Shown piece by piece: positions 8,511 to 18,080 of a stretch of DNA of 64,000 nucleotides. The notes below the pieces were generated by a model. The model had not been told where the DNA came from, ran no database searches, and saw only the letters and a program-made list of their open reading frames with translations. Made by a program: the position numbers and the translations under genes. The DNA comes from Pseudomonadota bacterium (lineage in GTDB: Bacteria; Desulfobacterota; Desulfobulbia; Desulfobulbales; Desulfocapsaceae): positions 1-64,000 of the forward strand of contig JAHIUA010000063.1 in assembly GCA_018817385.1 (NCBI GenBank), in the 5' to 3' direction. Within the stretch, counting starts at the first letter, position 1. Every line of letters begins with the position of its first letter.

Positions 8511-9635
8511 ATGACTGCAAAAACAATACATTTTGAGCCCAAACTGATCAGTGACTTACTGGACATCATCCATAACGCCATCATTGTTATTAACTCAGAT
8601 AATCAGATTGTTTTTACCAACAGCCGTACTGCAGAAATGTTCGGTGTCTCAATAACTGAATTGAAAAAGAGTGATTTTTTCAATCTCTTTATGCCGGATG
8701 ATAAAAATATTTTGGTCGCCAACATCCTTCATATTATCCGCAATGAACGTGAATTCGAGGGTGAGGCCATGTTGAGGCGGCCGGACGGAACCAGCTTCAT
8801 GGGGATGATTTCCGGAACATACTTCCAGTGGGATAACAATCAGTGGGGCATGGCCTTTGCCATTCATGACCTTACTGCCCTGAAGGCTATCGAGCATTCC
8901 CTCAGGTGTTCGGAACGAATTGCCTTTCTTGGCCGTCTCATCGACAATATCAGTCATCAGATTCGTAATCCGGTCATGGTCATAGGGGGATTAGCCAAGC
9001 GCCTCGACTGCAAAGGCTCCTCCTCCAAGAAAGTTGAAACCATAAGAAGTGAAGCAAACCGTCTAGAGCAATTACTCGATACCCTGAACAACTTTATCAG
9101 CTTACGCTGCCCGATGCCTGAACGTCTGCCAATGACGGACCTCATTGGTATGGCAGAAACAACCCTCCGTCACAAAGTGGAGGCATATGGCTGCAAGTGG
9201 ATCAGCGAATATGATAAAGAGTTAGTGGGTGAAGATCTTCTCTTTGACAAGGGCCTTATGCTGGAGGCCCTGGAAACTATTATAATCAATGCCTGTGAGG
9301 CGTATCATAGCACTGCAGAAGAAAAAATTGTTCTCTTGCAAATTACCCACTCCAATGACCCTGCCCTGCCCTATGTGATCAACATTACCGATTACGGAAT
9401 AGGAATTCCCCGCGACACCCTCCAACATGTTTTTGGTCATTTTTATTCAAGTAAAACAAAACACATAGGAATGGGCCTGACCCTTGCCCAGAAGATTGTT
9501 GAAGAACAGAGGGGTACCCTGACCGTTTCCTCCGAGGCCGGAGAAGGCACTACTGTCAGCCTTCATCTGGTAAAAGAGAGAAGGCGCCTTATTCGAACTA
9601 CCAGGCTGGAGCAATTCAGACCAATTCTCCCCTGA
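8511..9635 (+). CDS. Cytosolic PAS sensor histidine kinase
   Basis: 374 residues with no membrane segment. A PAS domain (about 10-130) is followed by a HisKA helix IDNISHQIRNPV with phospho-acceptor His149, then HATPase_c with ETIIINACEAY (N box), DYGIGIP (G1) and HIGMGLTLAQ (G2). HQIRNP is a variant of the usual HEIRNP. It ends without a receiver domain, and no regulator gene is adjacent. The ribosome site before ATG 8511 is weak (agaagg at a long distance), so translation may depend on the structured leader. A second kinase follows 214 bases downstream on the same strand. Confidence 0.9.
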   Translation: MTAKTIHFEPKLISDLLDIIHNAIIVINSDNQIVFTNSRTAEMFGVSITELKKSDFFNLFMPDDKNILVANILHIIRNEREFEGEAMLRRPDGTSFMGMISGTYFQWDNNQWGMAFAIHDLTALKAIEHSLRCSERIAFLGRLIDNISHQIRNPVMVIGGLAKRLDCKGSSSKKVETIRSEANRLEQLLDTLNNFISLRCPMPERLPMTDLIGMAETTLRHKVEAYGCKWISEYDKELVGEDLLFDKGLMLEALETIIINACEAYHSTAEEKIVLLQITHSNDPALPYVINITDYGIGIPRDTLQHVFGHFYSSKTKHIGMGLTLAQKIVEEQRGTLTVSSEAGEGTTVSLHLVKERRRLIRTTRLEQFRPILP

Positions 9636-9742
9636 TCTGCCTGAGGTAGACTCCATCACTCCCTGGAGACAATTAAAGAACAGCACATTCTCCACATATC
9701 GATTAGTACAATAAATTTTCGGGTTCACTTTTGGCAGTACTG

Positions 9743-9796
9743 ATGTAAAATTAATACTAATACTGATTTACATTGTTAAGTCAGATAGGATAAAAT
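9743..9796 (+). promoter_or_regulatory. Promoter with overlapping dyad before the Cache hybrid kinase
   Basis: TTACAT (9768-9773), a 17-base spacer and TAAAAT (9791-9796) form a plausible promoter. The dyad atgtaaa (9743-9749) / tttacat (9767-9773) covers the -35 box and encloses the direct repeat taatactaatact, a layout typical of an operator. Confidence 0.5.
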
Positions 9797-9849
9797 TATC
9801 TACAACCTAACTGAAACAATCCTCCATCCCAGAGACGGACAAAGGACCT

Positions 9850-12111
9850 ATGAGTGACAACAATGTAAACAACTTAAAAGAGATGGCCCGTATCGTCATC
9901 CCTGCCCTGGTTGCTGTTTCCCTCTTCATTTTCTCCTCATTTTATCTCTTTATACCAAGCTATGAAAAGAGCTTACTTGAAGATAGAAAACAGATTTCAA
10001 AGGAACTTGTCCAATCTTCCTGGTATGTGATTCAGCATTTTGACCAGGAAGTCAACACCGGAACCTTCAGTCTCGAAGAGGCACAGGGAATAGCCGCCCA
10101 CATTTTGAAATCGGTGCGTTATGGAGATGACAACAAAAACTATTTCTGGATCAGCGATTTCACTCCGACCCTTATCATGCATCCCTACAGACCGGACCTG
10201 GAAGGAACAGACATGTCCAATTTTGTTGACCCCAGCGGCACCAAGGTTTTGATGGAGTTTATCAAAAAAGTCAGGAAGGATGAAGAAGGCTACATCCCAT
10301 ACATGTGGCAGTGGATGGACGACCCATCCAAGATTGTCCCCAAGCTCTCATTCATCAAAGAATATAAACCTTGGGGATGGATAATCGGCACAGGAATATA
10401 TCTTGAAGATGTCCAGTCGGAAATTGCCTTAATGACGAAAAAATTACTCATCGCCTCGGTCACTATCCTTTTCTTCGTCTTTCTCTTGGCTTGGTACCAG
10501 ATCTATCTGGCGGTCAAGGCGCTCAAGCTGCGACAAGAAGTGCTTGCGGATTTGGAATTTAAAAATCTAATCCTTTCAACCCAGCAGGAAACGTCACTTG
10601 ATGGCATTATGGTCGTCAACAAAAATGGCAAGATTATTTCCCACAATCAGCGTTTTCTGACCATGTGGGGCATCTCTGAAGAAGTTAGTGCCTCTAAAAA
10701 TGATACATTGGTCTTGCAGGCAATTCTCGAAAAACTTGTCGAACCGGAACACTATCTCCAACAAGTCAGATACCTTTATAAACACCAAAATGAGAAAAGC
10801 CTCGATGAAATTATCTTAAAAGATGAGCAGGTGTTTAACAGATATTCCTCACCCATGTTCGGACCAGACGGCGGCTACCTGGGCCGGGTATGGTATTTCC
10901 GCGACATTAGTTATCAAAAGCAGGCGGAAGGGGAAAAAAACGCACTCGAAACGCAGCTCCGACAAGCACAGAAGATGGAAGCCATCGGCACCTTGGCTGG
11001 CGGCATTGCGCATGATTTCAACAACATTCTCACCCCTATTCTTGGCTATTCCGAGATGGCACTGGATGATCTACCGCCTGACAGCCCTGCTGTTTCTGAT
11101 ATCCTGGAAGTCGTTTCCGCCGCCAACCGGGCAAAGGAATTAATTTTTCAGATTCTCACCTTCAGTCGCCAGACAGAGCAAGAGTGGAAACCTTTTAAAA
11201 TTCAGCCAGTTCTCAAAGAGGCGCTCAAATTATTACGGGGCTCCATTCCGAGCACTATCAAAATTGAACAACAAATTGATCCACAGTGTGGGCCAATATT
11301 TTCTAATCCTACCCAGGTACACCAAATCATCATGAATCTCTGCACCAATGCCTTCTACGCCATGAAAAAGACTGGTGGGGTCTTATCCGTCTCTTTGGAT
11401 CAGGTCGAACTTGGCTCAAAGGAACTGGGATCCACTATCAATCTGGATCCTGGTCCCTATGTGAGGCTTGAAGTGAGCGATAACGGTGTGGGCATGGACC
11501 GAGTAACCATGGAAAAAATTTTCGAGCCATACTTTACCACCAAACCCATGGGAAAAGGTACAGGGCTTGGACTTTCCGTAGTACATGGGATTATAAAACT
11601 CTGTAAGGGAGGAATTACTGTTACAAGTACGCCAGGCCTGGGCACCACCTTCCATCTCTATTTTCCAGTTGTTGAAGAAAAAAAACATGCTCCTGAAAAC
11701 GATAGTAACGCCCAAATCCCTACTGGTCATGAAAGAATCATGTTGGTGGATGATGAAGAAATAATAGTCAAGATGGGAAAGCAAATGTTAGAAAAACTTG
11801 GCTATCAGGTCTCAGATTTCACCAACAGCGAAGAAGCATTGCAGGCCTTTGTCAACGCACCTGAATCATTTGATCTTCTCATCACCGATCTGACAATGCC
11901 AGGACTTACGGGTATACAACTGGCCACGGAGATAATGCAACTCAGAGCTGAGCTGCCAGTTATTCTCTGCTCCGGATTCAGTGAAACAATGAGTGGGAAT
12001 AAGGCAAAATCCGTAGGAATTCGTGAATATGTCATGAAACCTATGATCAAGAAAGATTTGGCTCAGATAATACGAAAGGTGATGGATACGAAGGAGCAGC
12101 AGGTGGACTAG
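9850..12111 (+). CDS. Hybrid histidine kinase (sCache-TM-PAS-HisKA-HATPase-REC)
   Basis: 753 residues with AAAGGA just before the ATG. Membrane segments lie at about 14-35 and 198-218. Between them is a single-Cache (sCache_2-like) periplasmic sensor with NYFWISD, LIMHPYRPDLEGTD and WGWIIGTGIY, a set common in sensors of small organic acids. A PAS domain (about 235-360) is followed by HisKA GIAHDFNNIL with His388, HATPase_c ([30 protein letters not shown]), and a C-terminal receiver with Asp680 in LLITDLTMPG. The receiver implies a phosphorelay through a separate phosphotransfer protein or direct output. Kinase-REC parts resemble those at 44364 and 52260. Convergence with other genes is absent; EamA follows. 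Confidence 0.93.
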   Translation: MSDNNVNNLKEMARIVIPALVAVSLFIFSSFYLFIPSYEKSLLEDRKQISKELVQSSWYVIQHFDQEVNTGTFSLEEAQGIAAHILKSVRYGDDNKNYFWISDFTPTLIMHPYRPDLEGTDMSNFVDPSGTKVLMEFIKKVRKDEEGYIPYMWQWMDDPSKIVPKLSFIKEYKPWGWIIGTGIYLEDVQSEIALMTKKLLIASVTILFFVFLLAWYQIYLAVKALKLRQEVLADLEFKNLILSTQQETSLDGIMVVNKNGKIISHNQRFLTMWGISEEVSASKNDTLVLQAILEKLVEPEHYLQQVRYLYKHQNEKSLDEIILKDEQVFNRYSSPMFGPDGGYLGRVWYFRDISYQKQAEGEKNALETQLRQAQKMEAIGTLAGGIAHDFNNILTPILGYSEMALDDLPPDSPAVSDILEVVSAANRAKELIFQILTFSRQTEQEWKPFKIQPVLKEALKLLRGSIPSTIKIEQQIDPQCGPIFSNPTQVHQIIMNLCTNAFYAMKKTGGVLSVSLDQVELGSKELGSTINLDPGPYVRLEVSDNGVGMDRVTMEKIFEPYFTTKPMGKGTGLGLSVVHGIIKLCKGGITVTSTPGLGTTFHLYFPVVEEKKHAPENDSNAQIPTGHERIMLVDDEEIIVKMGKQMLEKLGYQVSDFTNSEEALQAFVNAPESFDLLITDLTMPGLTGIQLATEIMQLRAELPVILCSGFSETMSGNKAKSVGIREYVMKPMIKKDLAQIIRKVMDTKEQQVD

Positions 12112-12523
12112 GAGCCTATCCCCTCAGCAGCCGTCTCCTTGAAAAGATATTCTGCACAGACGAACTGCTCGCTCCTTCCCCTACAGCAATCACAGGGCCC
12201 CCCCGGAGCATCGCCGCCATTGTTGCCAATTCGGCGATTGCCCCTTTCCTCTCCTCAGTGCTGACAGCCCACCTCGCCCTTGTCCGCCGCCAAGCCTGTT
12301 GGTCTTGTCTTTTTTCATTTTCTCCTCCAAGAGTTTCGTCCTCCAAGAACCAGTAACTGAAAGCATCATCTCCACCTATCGACTGGTCCCATTTTCGCAG
12401 CATTTTTCTGCCCTGTCCTGCCCCTTATTGCGGGTTAGGGACAGAGAAAGAAGTTCCTTGCCATTCACAAAGATTCAAGTATAAGGAATTGATTTAATCA
12501 CTCATCATCCTAAGGCCTACAAC
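12112..12523. other. Intergenic stretch, no supported gene
   Basis: A minus-strand frame of 95 codons and a plus-strand frame of 61 codons exist here, but neither has a ribosome site or a recognisable sequence. I see no terminator or structured RNA with confidence. Confidence 0.4.
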
Positions 12524-13441
12524 TTGACTCTTATATCTGAAGATACTCTTTCCCGCAGTGTCCATATCCGCCTGGTCCTGACCATGATATTCTGGGGCGG
12601 CACCTTTGTTGCCGGACGTATGCTGGCTGAGGAGCTGCATCCACTGACTGCCTCCTCCTTCCGTTTCATCCTCGCCTCAGCCATGCTCCTCATAACGATC
12701 CTTATTCGGGATCGCTCCCTGCCCCGACTCAACAGAAGACAATGGGGGGCCATGACCCTGCTGGGGCTGACCGGTGTCTTTGCCTATAACATCTTCTTTT
12801 TTACCGGCCTCCAGACCGTGGAGGCAGGACGGGCGTCTATGATTATTGCCGCGAATCCTGTGGTGACTGCCTTTCTGGCCATACTCTTTCTGGGTGAACG
12901 GTGCAGCCTTTTAAGAGGGGCAGGTATGCTCCTGGCTGTCTGCGGAGCCCTGATCGTCATCTCCAGAGGAAATCCGGCTTCTTTCTTTCAGGGAAACAGC
13001 GGAGGAGCAGGCGAACTCTACATAGTGGGCTGCGTCTTGACGTGGTCCGCATACACTCTCATCGGCAAAAAGCTCCTCACAAATATCCAGCCCCTGGTGG
13101 TGGTGGCCTATTCCTGCAGCCTCGGTGCCATTTTTCTCGTCATTGTAACCCTATGCAGCGGACACCTGGTTGAGATCAACAAGCTGACCGGACAAGGAAT
13201 CGGCTGTCTCTTTTACTTTGCCTTTTTCGGCACCACCTTGGGTTTTATCTGGTTTTACGATGGGGTGAAAAAACTCGGGGCAGGCAGGGCAGCCATGTAT
13301 GTCAACCTGGTCCCGGTCAGCGGTGTGCTGCTTGGCGTCCTGCTCTTGGGCGAACATCTGGGAAGTTCTCTGCTCATCGGCGGTGCCCTTGTCTTTTCCG
13401 GCATCTACCTCATTAATCGTCGGCCCGCCACTCTGCAGTGA
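12524..13441 (+). CDS. EamA/DMT-family transporter
   Basis: 305 residues with ten predicted membrane helices in two EamA halves. The first helix is HIRLVLTMIFWGGTFVAGRML; the second half begins at about residue 165 (GELYIVGCVLTWSAYTLIGKK), and GLQTVEAGRASMI and GVKKLGAGRAAMYVNLVPV are the paired helix-4/helix-9 motifs. DMT proteins export or import metabolites such as amino acids; the substrate is not predictable. The start used is TTG 12524, with aaggcc upstream; GTG 12559 is an alternative that would still keep the first helix. A TetR gene follows 170 bases downstream, so it may be connected to efflux, but no matching operator was seen upstream of this gene. Confidence 0.88.
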   Translation: MTLISEDTLSRSVHIRLVLTMIFWGGTFVAGRMLAEELHPLTASSFRFILASAMLLITILIRDRSLPRLNRRQWGAMTLLGLTGVFAYNIFFFTGLQTVEAGRASMIIAANPVVTAFLAILFLGERCSLLRGAGMLLAVCGALIVISRGNPASFFQGNSGGAGELYIVGCVLTWSAYTLIGKKLLTNIQPLVVVAYSCSLGAIFLVIVTLCSGHLVEINKLTGQGIGCLFYFAFFGTTLGFIWFYDGVKKLGAGRAAMYVNLVPVSGVLLGVLLLGEHLGSSLLIGGALVFSGIYLINRRPATLQ

Positions 13442-13544
13442 ACCTTTAAATGGAACCGGTAAGCAACCCCAGTAGTTCCTGCCTTGGCGGCCTGAAAAAA
13501 ATCAAAGCGCAGGCCGCAGGCAGGAAAAGGCATTGAAAAAAATC

Positions 13545-13590
13545 TTGCCTTTTGAGTGAACACCCTCTATTATGTACCAAACGGTCAGTT
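13545..13590 (+). promoter_or_regulatory. Promoter and TetR operator of the TetR gene
   Basis: TTGCCT (13545-13550), exactly 17 bases, TATTAT (13568-13573), then gtaccaaacggtcagtt (13574-13590), an imperfect dyad at the expected transcription start. A close relative of this site lies at 14221-14239. The position predicts autorepression. Confidence 0.7.
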
Positions 13591-13610
13591 TCAAAAAGGT
13601 GAACCCTCAT

Positions 13611-14198
13611 ATGCTCAGTAAAGGTCAAGAAACCCAAAAACATATCCTGACAGAAAGCCGCAAACTTTTTACTGTCCAGGGATTTCAAAACACCAGCATC
13701 AGTCAAATCATTGCTGCCACTGGAGTAAAGAAGGGAAACCTCTATTATTATTTCCCAAGCAAAGAAGAACTTGGCCTTGCTGTGCTCATTGATGCCAGAG
13801 ATGAGTTTTTTCAGATTCTTGAGAGTTCCCTCGTCGGAGGAAACCCAGTTCTCAAAATCATCCACTCCTGTAACTCGATCCTGACATTGATACAGCAAAA
13901 AAACTTTGTCGGCGGCTGTCTCTTTGGCAATACAGCCCTGGAAATGACCGACTCAAACTCCAGATTCGGCAAGATTGTTCAAGATATTTTCAGCCACTGG
14001 GCGAAAAAGATCGAGTATGAATTAGAGCAGGCAGCCAGCAGCGGCCTTCTGAACAGCAAGATTCCAAGCACTTCTCTGGCAACGGCCATCGTCGCCATCC
14101 TCGAAGGTGGCATCATGCTTTCACGGCTCTATAAAAACAAAGAAGGACTTGAGGACTGTATTCTCGTCATTCATTCGTTGCTTGAGTGCAAGAAGTAG
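13611..14198 (+). CDS. TetR/AcrR-family transcriptional regulator
   Basis: 195 residues from ATG 13611, which has AAGGTGA upstream; the frame is open to 13572 but that would run through the promoter -10 and operator. The N-terminal helix-turn-helix reads ILTESRKLFTVQGFQNTSISQIIAATGVKKGNLYYYFPSKEEL, split here only as the usual TetR pattern. The C-terminal ligand domain has GGCLFGNTALEMTD, as in TetR regulators of the group with a TetR_C_6-like domain. It probably binds the shared dyad found in front of itself and of the lipoprotein gene at 14271, repressing both until an unknown ligand binds. Confidence 0.92.
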   Translation: MLSKGQETQKHILTESRKLFTVQGFQNTSISQIIAATGVKKGNLYYYFPSKEELGLAVLIDARDEFFQILESSLVGGNPVLKIIHSCNSILTLIQQKNFVGGCLFGNTALEMTDSNSRFGKIVQDIFSHWAKKIEYELEQAASSGLLNSKIPSTSLATAIVAILEGGIMLSRLYKNKEGLEDCILVIHSLLECKK

Positions 14199-14209
14199 GA
14201 AGATTTTTT

Positions 14210-14239
14210 TTGACATAAATTGTACCGTATGGTCGGTAC
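14210..14239 (+). promoter_or_regulatory. TetR operator upstream of the lipoprotein gene
   Basis: tgtaccgtatggtcggtac (14221-14239) shares the core tacc-N4-ggtc-N-gt with the site at 13574-13590. TTGACA at 14210-14215 just before it is a good -35, although no clear -10 at standard spacing is visible. The coding start is 31 bases downstream. Confidence 0.6.
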
Positions 14240-14270
14240 TGAAATGATCGCCGCATACTGGAGGTGTGCC

Positions 14271-14813
14271 ATGATGAAGAGTAGAAAGATGAATATCGCC
14301 AACACCAGGGAACTGCCCTGGAATTATAAACAAGCAGGCCGGCAGCCCCTGCGAGTATTCCCGATCCTCCTGATGATCCTGCTCTCACAACTCGTCAGTG
14401 GATGTGCGAATCATTCCAACCAGGCAACAGAGGGGACCACGACTTCCGGGGCCAGACTTGTTGATATGGGCAATGGCATCTGTCAGGACACCAAAACAGG
14501 GAAAATGTGGCAAGTGGAAAGCAGTCAGGAGATCATCAAATCTCTGGCAGAAGCCCAAAGCTATAGCGCCAACCTGGAAGAAGGTGGCTATCATGACTGG
14601 CGACTGCCCATGATCTCAGAACTCTACGATCTCTATATAATCTTCGATCTCCACGAAAACGGAAACTGTAATCTGGACCCGGAAGGAACATACTGGTCAG
14701 GCGAGGCAGACCTTGAGGATCGGGTCGGCACCTGGGAACTGGATGACAACTGTGACCCGGAACGTCAATATGTTCCCAAGAAACGAGGTCATGTCCGGGC
14801 AATTCGTCCTTAA
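14271..14813 (+). CDS. Lipoprotein with DUF1566/Lcl-like C-terminal domain
   Basis: 180 residues from ATG 14271 with GGAGGTG upstream. A long N-terminal region leads into a hydrophobic segment ending LVSGC, a lipobox, so the mature protein should be lipid-anchored at Cys. The C-terminal part (LVDMGNGICQDTKTGKMW, GGYHDWRLPMISEL, YWSGEAD, GHVRAIRP) fits the DUF1566 (Lcl C-terminal) pattern found in secreted and surface proteins. It has four further cysteines. It follows the TetR gene, and the operator between them suggests TetR control. Function unknown. Confidence 0.8.
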   Translation: MMKSRKMNIANTRELPWNYKQAGRQPLRVFPILLMILLSQLVSGCANHSNQATEGTTTSGARLVDMGNGICQDTKTGKMWQVESSQEIIKSLAEAQSYSANLEEGGYHDWRLPMISELYDLYIIFDLHENGNCNLDPEGTYWSGEADLEDRVGTWELDDNCDPERQYVPKKRGHVRAIRP

Positions 14814-15180
14814 CCCCAATTGCTCATTAGCAGAAACTGGGTACATCCAATTTCCAACCCCACGCTGCGTAGACAAGAGAACAAAAGGGCAGACTGAACA
14901 TTCGGCCATAGGGGTCACAGGCAGCTATGGCCGAATGTTCACCACACCTCAGAGACGACAACAAGGAAGAGCCCACCCTCCAGGCTGAAGCTGCTTCAGC
15001 CCCTCCGCCACAGCCCAATCCCAGATAAGCTGAGCGCGCGCAAAAGCCAGTGCCCGGCACCAGCATCCCTGCCAGCCATCATGACCACCGATGTGGGGAG
15101 GAGAAAGGGGGATTAAAACGAGGCTCTGATTCGTGTCTGCCTCAGCCACAAATACAACAGAATCAGAAAGCAACAGCACA
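14814..15180. other. Intergenic stretch with one strong inverted repeat
   Basis: No gene is supported between the lipoprotein gene and the convergent LysE gene. The only conspicuous element is the inverted repeat at 14895-14941; short frames over it lack ribosome sites. Confidence 0.5.
14895..14941. repeat. 17-bp perfect inverted repeat, 13-base loop
   Basis: tgaacattcggccatag (14895-14911) is exactly complementary to 14925-14941. It sits between convergent genes and has no T-run, so it may be a bidirectional transcript end or a small repeat element. Confidence 0.7.
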
Positions 15181-15810
15181 TTAAGAAGTCAGGGCCAGGC
15201 GAAGACCAAGAACGACAAAGAGCCCCCCGACCAGGGACTTGAGAAGGCGGGGCAGTGTGGTGCCAGGTTTGATTTTGAGGGCCAGGGTCGAGGCAAAGAG
15301 GGCAAAGAGAATATTGACCAGGGTACCGTTCACATTAAAGAGGGCCCCGAGGAAAAGAAAGGCCAAGGCTGGACTTTCTGCCCTAGGAGAGACAAACTGG
15401 GGCAGGAGTGCCATGAAAAAGAGAGCCACCTTGGGATTAAGAATATTGACCAGGGCCGCCTGCCAGAAAATTTTCAGCAGGGGCAACGGAGAAGATGATC
15501 GCGGCTCTCGGCCCTTCTTCTCTTGCAGACTGAGGAAGGTGGTTATTCCCAGGTAGAGGAGATAGGCCGCCCCCGCATATTTGATCACCGAAAAGGCCAG
15601 GGCAGAAGAGACCAGGATCATAGAGAGGCCGAGGGCGGCAGCCAGGACATGAACGACACATCCTGCCCCGACACCTAAGGCAGCAACCACTCCAGCCTTG
15701 CTGCCCTGGACAACACTCCGGTTGGTGACATAGAGGACATCCACACCAGGAGTGATATTGAGGAGCAATCCGGCAAGGACAAAAACACCCAGATCAACGA
15801 CTCCGAACAT
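15181..15810 (-). CDS. LysE-family amino-acid exporter
   Basis: 209 residues, preceded by AGGAGA eight bases before ATG 15810. The N-terminus GLLLNITPGVDVLYVTNRSVVQGSKAG, read in parts, is the LysE/RhtB signature (N-I-T-P-G with a following G-x-x-A-G), and six hydrophobic helices follow, with FLNPKVALFFMALLPQFV-like sequence (ILNPKVALFFMALLPQF) at about 120-136. LysE proteins export amino acids or derivatives across the inner membrane. The substrate is not predictable. It is downstream of and in the same direction as rph, separated by 132 bases. Confidence 0.92.
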   Translation of the reverse strand: MFGVVDLGVFVLAGLLLNITPGVDVLYVTNRSVVQGSKAGVVAALGVGAGCVVHVLAAALGLSMILVSSALAFSVIKYAGAAYLLYLGITTFLSLQEKKGREPRSSSPLPLLKIFWQAALVNILNPKVALFFMALLPQFVSPRAESPALAFLFLGALFNVNGTLVNILFALFASTLALKIKPGTTLPRLLKSLVGGLFVVLGLRLALTS

Positions 15811-15942
15811 GCTGTGTTCTCCTGAGACAATGGAAGGGGATGCAAGCCATATCCTCTTTGCTCCTCAACACCTGGTTTTTCAGGACAACCAAGGCCCACC
15901 AGCGGACAATTCGCAAAAGCAGCCTAACCCCACACGCCATCT

Positions 15943-16644
15943 TTATTTCCAGAGCTCGAAGAGCTCTCTAATCCCTTTTTCAGCCAAAGCGGTCATGGCC
16001 TGAAAGTCTTCACCACTGAAGGGAGTTCCCTCCGCAGTGGACTGGATCTCGATCCATCTGCCGTCACCACTCATGACAAAATTGGCATCGACCTCGGCCC
16101 GGGAATCTTCGGAATAATCAAGGTCAAGGCAGAGTTCACCGTCGATACCTCCTACGGATATTGCCGCCACCGGCAATATTTCCGGCATTTCCGCCAATCG
16201 TCCGTTGGCCACCAGTTTTAGCAGGGCCAGGCGCAGGGCCAGGGCTCCTCCGGTGATGGAAGCCGTGCGGGTTCCACCGTCGGCGTTTAAGACATCGCAG
16301 TCCACACGCAGGGTTCGTTCACCGATTTTTGCCAGATCCACCATCATGCGCAGACTGCGACCGATGAGGCGTTGGATCTCAGAAGTCCGCCCTGATCGCC
16401 CGCCGACACTCTCACGCTTATAACGAGACGAGGTGGCACAGGGCAGCATCCCATATTCTGCCGTAATCCAGCCCTTCCCGGTATCCTTGAGAAAGGGCGG
16501 TACCTGTTCTTCTATACTCACCCCGCACAAAACATGGGTGCCGCCCATGCGGATGAGGAGGGAGGCATCGGCTCCGGGCTGAAAACCCCACTCCAGCGAA
16601 ATCTCTCGCAGGCTGTCATTACTTCTATTGTTTAATCGATTCAT
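15943..16644 (-). CDS. rph: Ribonuclease PH
   Basis: 233 residues, close to the family length. It trims tRNA 3' ends using phosphate. Visible hallmarks are an N-terminal segment [36 protein letters not shown], the RNase PH signature near [16 protein letters not shown] with its basic residues, [19 protein letters not shown] (phosphate site, read as two parts) and the C-terminal [10 protein letters not shown]. Normal order and no missing motifs. It sits downstream of paaK with an 86-base gap that has a small hairpin. Confidence 0.97.
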   Translation of the reverse strand: MNRLNNRSNDSLREISLEWGFQPGADASLLIRMGGTHVLCGVSIEEQVPPFLKDTGKGWITAEYGMLPCATSSRYKRESVGGRSGRTSEIQRLIGRSLRMMVDLAKIGERTLRVDCDVLNADGGTRTASITGGALALRLALLKLVANGRLAEMPEILPVAAISVGGIDGELCLDLDYSEDSRAEVDANFVMSGDGRWIEIQSTAEGTPFSGEDFQAMTALAEKGIRELFELWK

Positions 16645-16693
16645 ATCAGTTCCCGAAGGATACCTGCAGGTTTTAGAAACTCTCTATTGTGAA

Positions 16694-16716
16694 GAAGCTT
16701 CCCCGTAACGGGGATA
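16694..16716 (-). terminator. Weak hairpin between paaK and rph
   Basis: On the minus strand gctt-at-ccccg pairs with cgggg-aagc, followed by ttcttc. The stem is bulged and the tail poor, so this is a tentative call. Confidence 0.25.
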
Positions 16717-16730
16717 AGCTCCAGCACAAT

Positions 16731-18029
16731 TCAAATCTTTCTCTTGTCGATTACGCGTTGGCCCTTGCCCTCAAAACGTTCCAGGGTCTTCTCCTCTACA
16801 AGCTTGACTTCGACGCTGATACCCAGCTCGGAATTGAGCTGTTTTTTAATGGTATCGATGAGGGCCCGTTGTTTGCTCATCTGATCGGAGAACAGGGACT
16901 CCTTGACCTCCACCATCACTGTCGCACGATCCTGATGGTTTTCGCGCTCAACAATGATTCGATAATGGGGCTCGGTGCCGTCTATGTTAAAAAGGATGGA
17001 TTCAATCTGGGTGGGAAAGACGTTCACACCCTTGATGATCAGCATATCATCGGTTCGGCCCAGGATACGATGCATACGGCGAAAAGTTCGGCCACAGGGA
17101 CAGGGTCCGGGCAGGAGACGAGTCAGGTCCCTGGTCCGATAACGAATCATGGGAAAGGCCTCCTTGGTGAGTGTGGTTATCACCAGTTCCCCCACTTCGC
17201 CTTCCGCCACCGGCTCCAGCGTTTCCGGGTCAAGAATCTCCACCAAAAAATGATCCTCATTGATATGGAGGCCGTTACATTCTTCACATTCTCCGGCCAC
17301 CCCAGGTCCCATGACCTCGGAAAGTCCGTAATTATCGGTGGCCCTGATGCCAAGTTTTTCATTAATCTCCCGACGCATGGCCTCGGACCAGGGCTCGGCC
17401 CCAAAAAGACCTACTCTCAGGGACAATCCTGCCGGATTAATCCCCATATCAAAGAGGACATCGGCAATGTTCAAAGCATAAGAGGGCGTACAGACCAGAG
17501 CCGTGGTCTTGAAATCCTGCATGATCTGAATCTGACGCTTGGTGTTACCCGCCGAAATTGGAATAACCGAGGCCCCCAGCCGCTCTGCCCCGTAGTGGAT
17601 ACCAAAGCCGCCGGTGAAGAGACCGTAGCCAAAGGCAATCTGGATGACATCATCGGCAGTGACGCCGGCAGCACAGAGGACACGGGCCACCAGATCAGAC
17701 CAGTTTTTGATATCATTTTTGGTGTACCCCACCACTGTGGCCTGACCAGTCGTCCCGGATGAAGAATGGACCCGAACCACTTCCCTGAGCGGCACCGCAA
17801 AGAGCCCATACGGATAACTGTCCCGGAGATCCTGCTTCGTGGTAAAGGGCAGCTTACGGATGTCTTCAAGGGAATTAAAACCCTCATAATCCAGTTTCAT
17901 CTCGCTGAACTGCTGCCGATAAAACGGGACATGGGTGCCGACCCGATATAAGGTAGATTGAAGACGTTCCAACTGGAGTTGTTCCAGAGCACCACGACTC
18001 ATGCATTCTTTATCTTCCTGCCAATACAT
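16731..18029 (-). CDS. paaK: Phenylacetate-CoA ligase, copy 1 (AMP-forming)
   Basis: 432 residues. The ANL-family adenylation motif [14 protein letters not shown], the motif [12 protein letters not shown], and the C-terminal [20 protein letters not shown] identify a PaaK-type aryl-CoA ligase, which activates phenylacetate or related aryl acids with ATP and CoA. A second copy lies at 23580-24887; both start with a similar YW-E-N-terminus, which supports the chosen start despite a poor ribosome site. With iorAB and liv genes in the same run, the likely role is handling arylacetates made from aromatic amino acids, or the reverse direction, aryl-acid activation. Gap to livF is 136 bases and contains a dispersed repeat. 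Confidence 0.93.
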   Translation of the reverse strand: MYWQEDKECMSRGALEQLQLERLQSTLYRVGTHVPFYRQQFSEMKLDYEGFNSLEDIRKLPFTTKQDLRDSYPYGLFAVPLREVVRVHSSSGTTGQATVVGYTKNDIKNWSDLVARVLCAAGVTADDVIQIAFGYGLFTGGFGIHYGAERLGASVIPISAGNTKRQIQIMQDFKTTALVCTPSYALNIADVLFDMGINPAGLSLRVGLFGAEPWSEAMRREINEKLGIRATDNYGLSEVMGPGVAGECEECNGLHINEDHFLVEILDPETLEPVAEGEVGELVITTLTKEAFPMIRYRTRDLTRLLPGPCPCGRTFRRMHRILGRTDDMLIIKGVNVFPTQIESILFNIDGTEPHYRIIVERENHQDRATVMVEVKESLFSDQMSKQRALIDTIKKQLNSELGISVEVKLVEEKTLERFEGKGQRVIDKRKI

Positions 18030-18080
18030 AATTAATCAGTAGTTTTAAGTTTTAAATTTTATATGGAAAGCGAGTACCTA

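Noticed and set aside
12116-12403. Minus-strand 95-codon frame after the Cache kinase
   Set aside because: Low-complexity basic sequence without a ribosome site or family resemblance.
16689-17762. Plus-strand frame of 357 codons antisense to paaK
   Set aside because: It is an exact shadow of a clear paaK gene, with no ribosome site; similar long shadows oppose livK, glgP and the second paaK.
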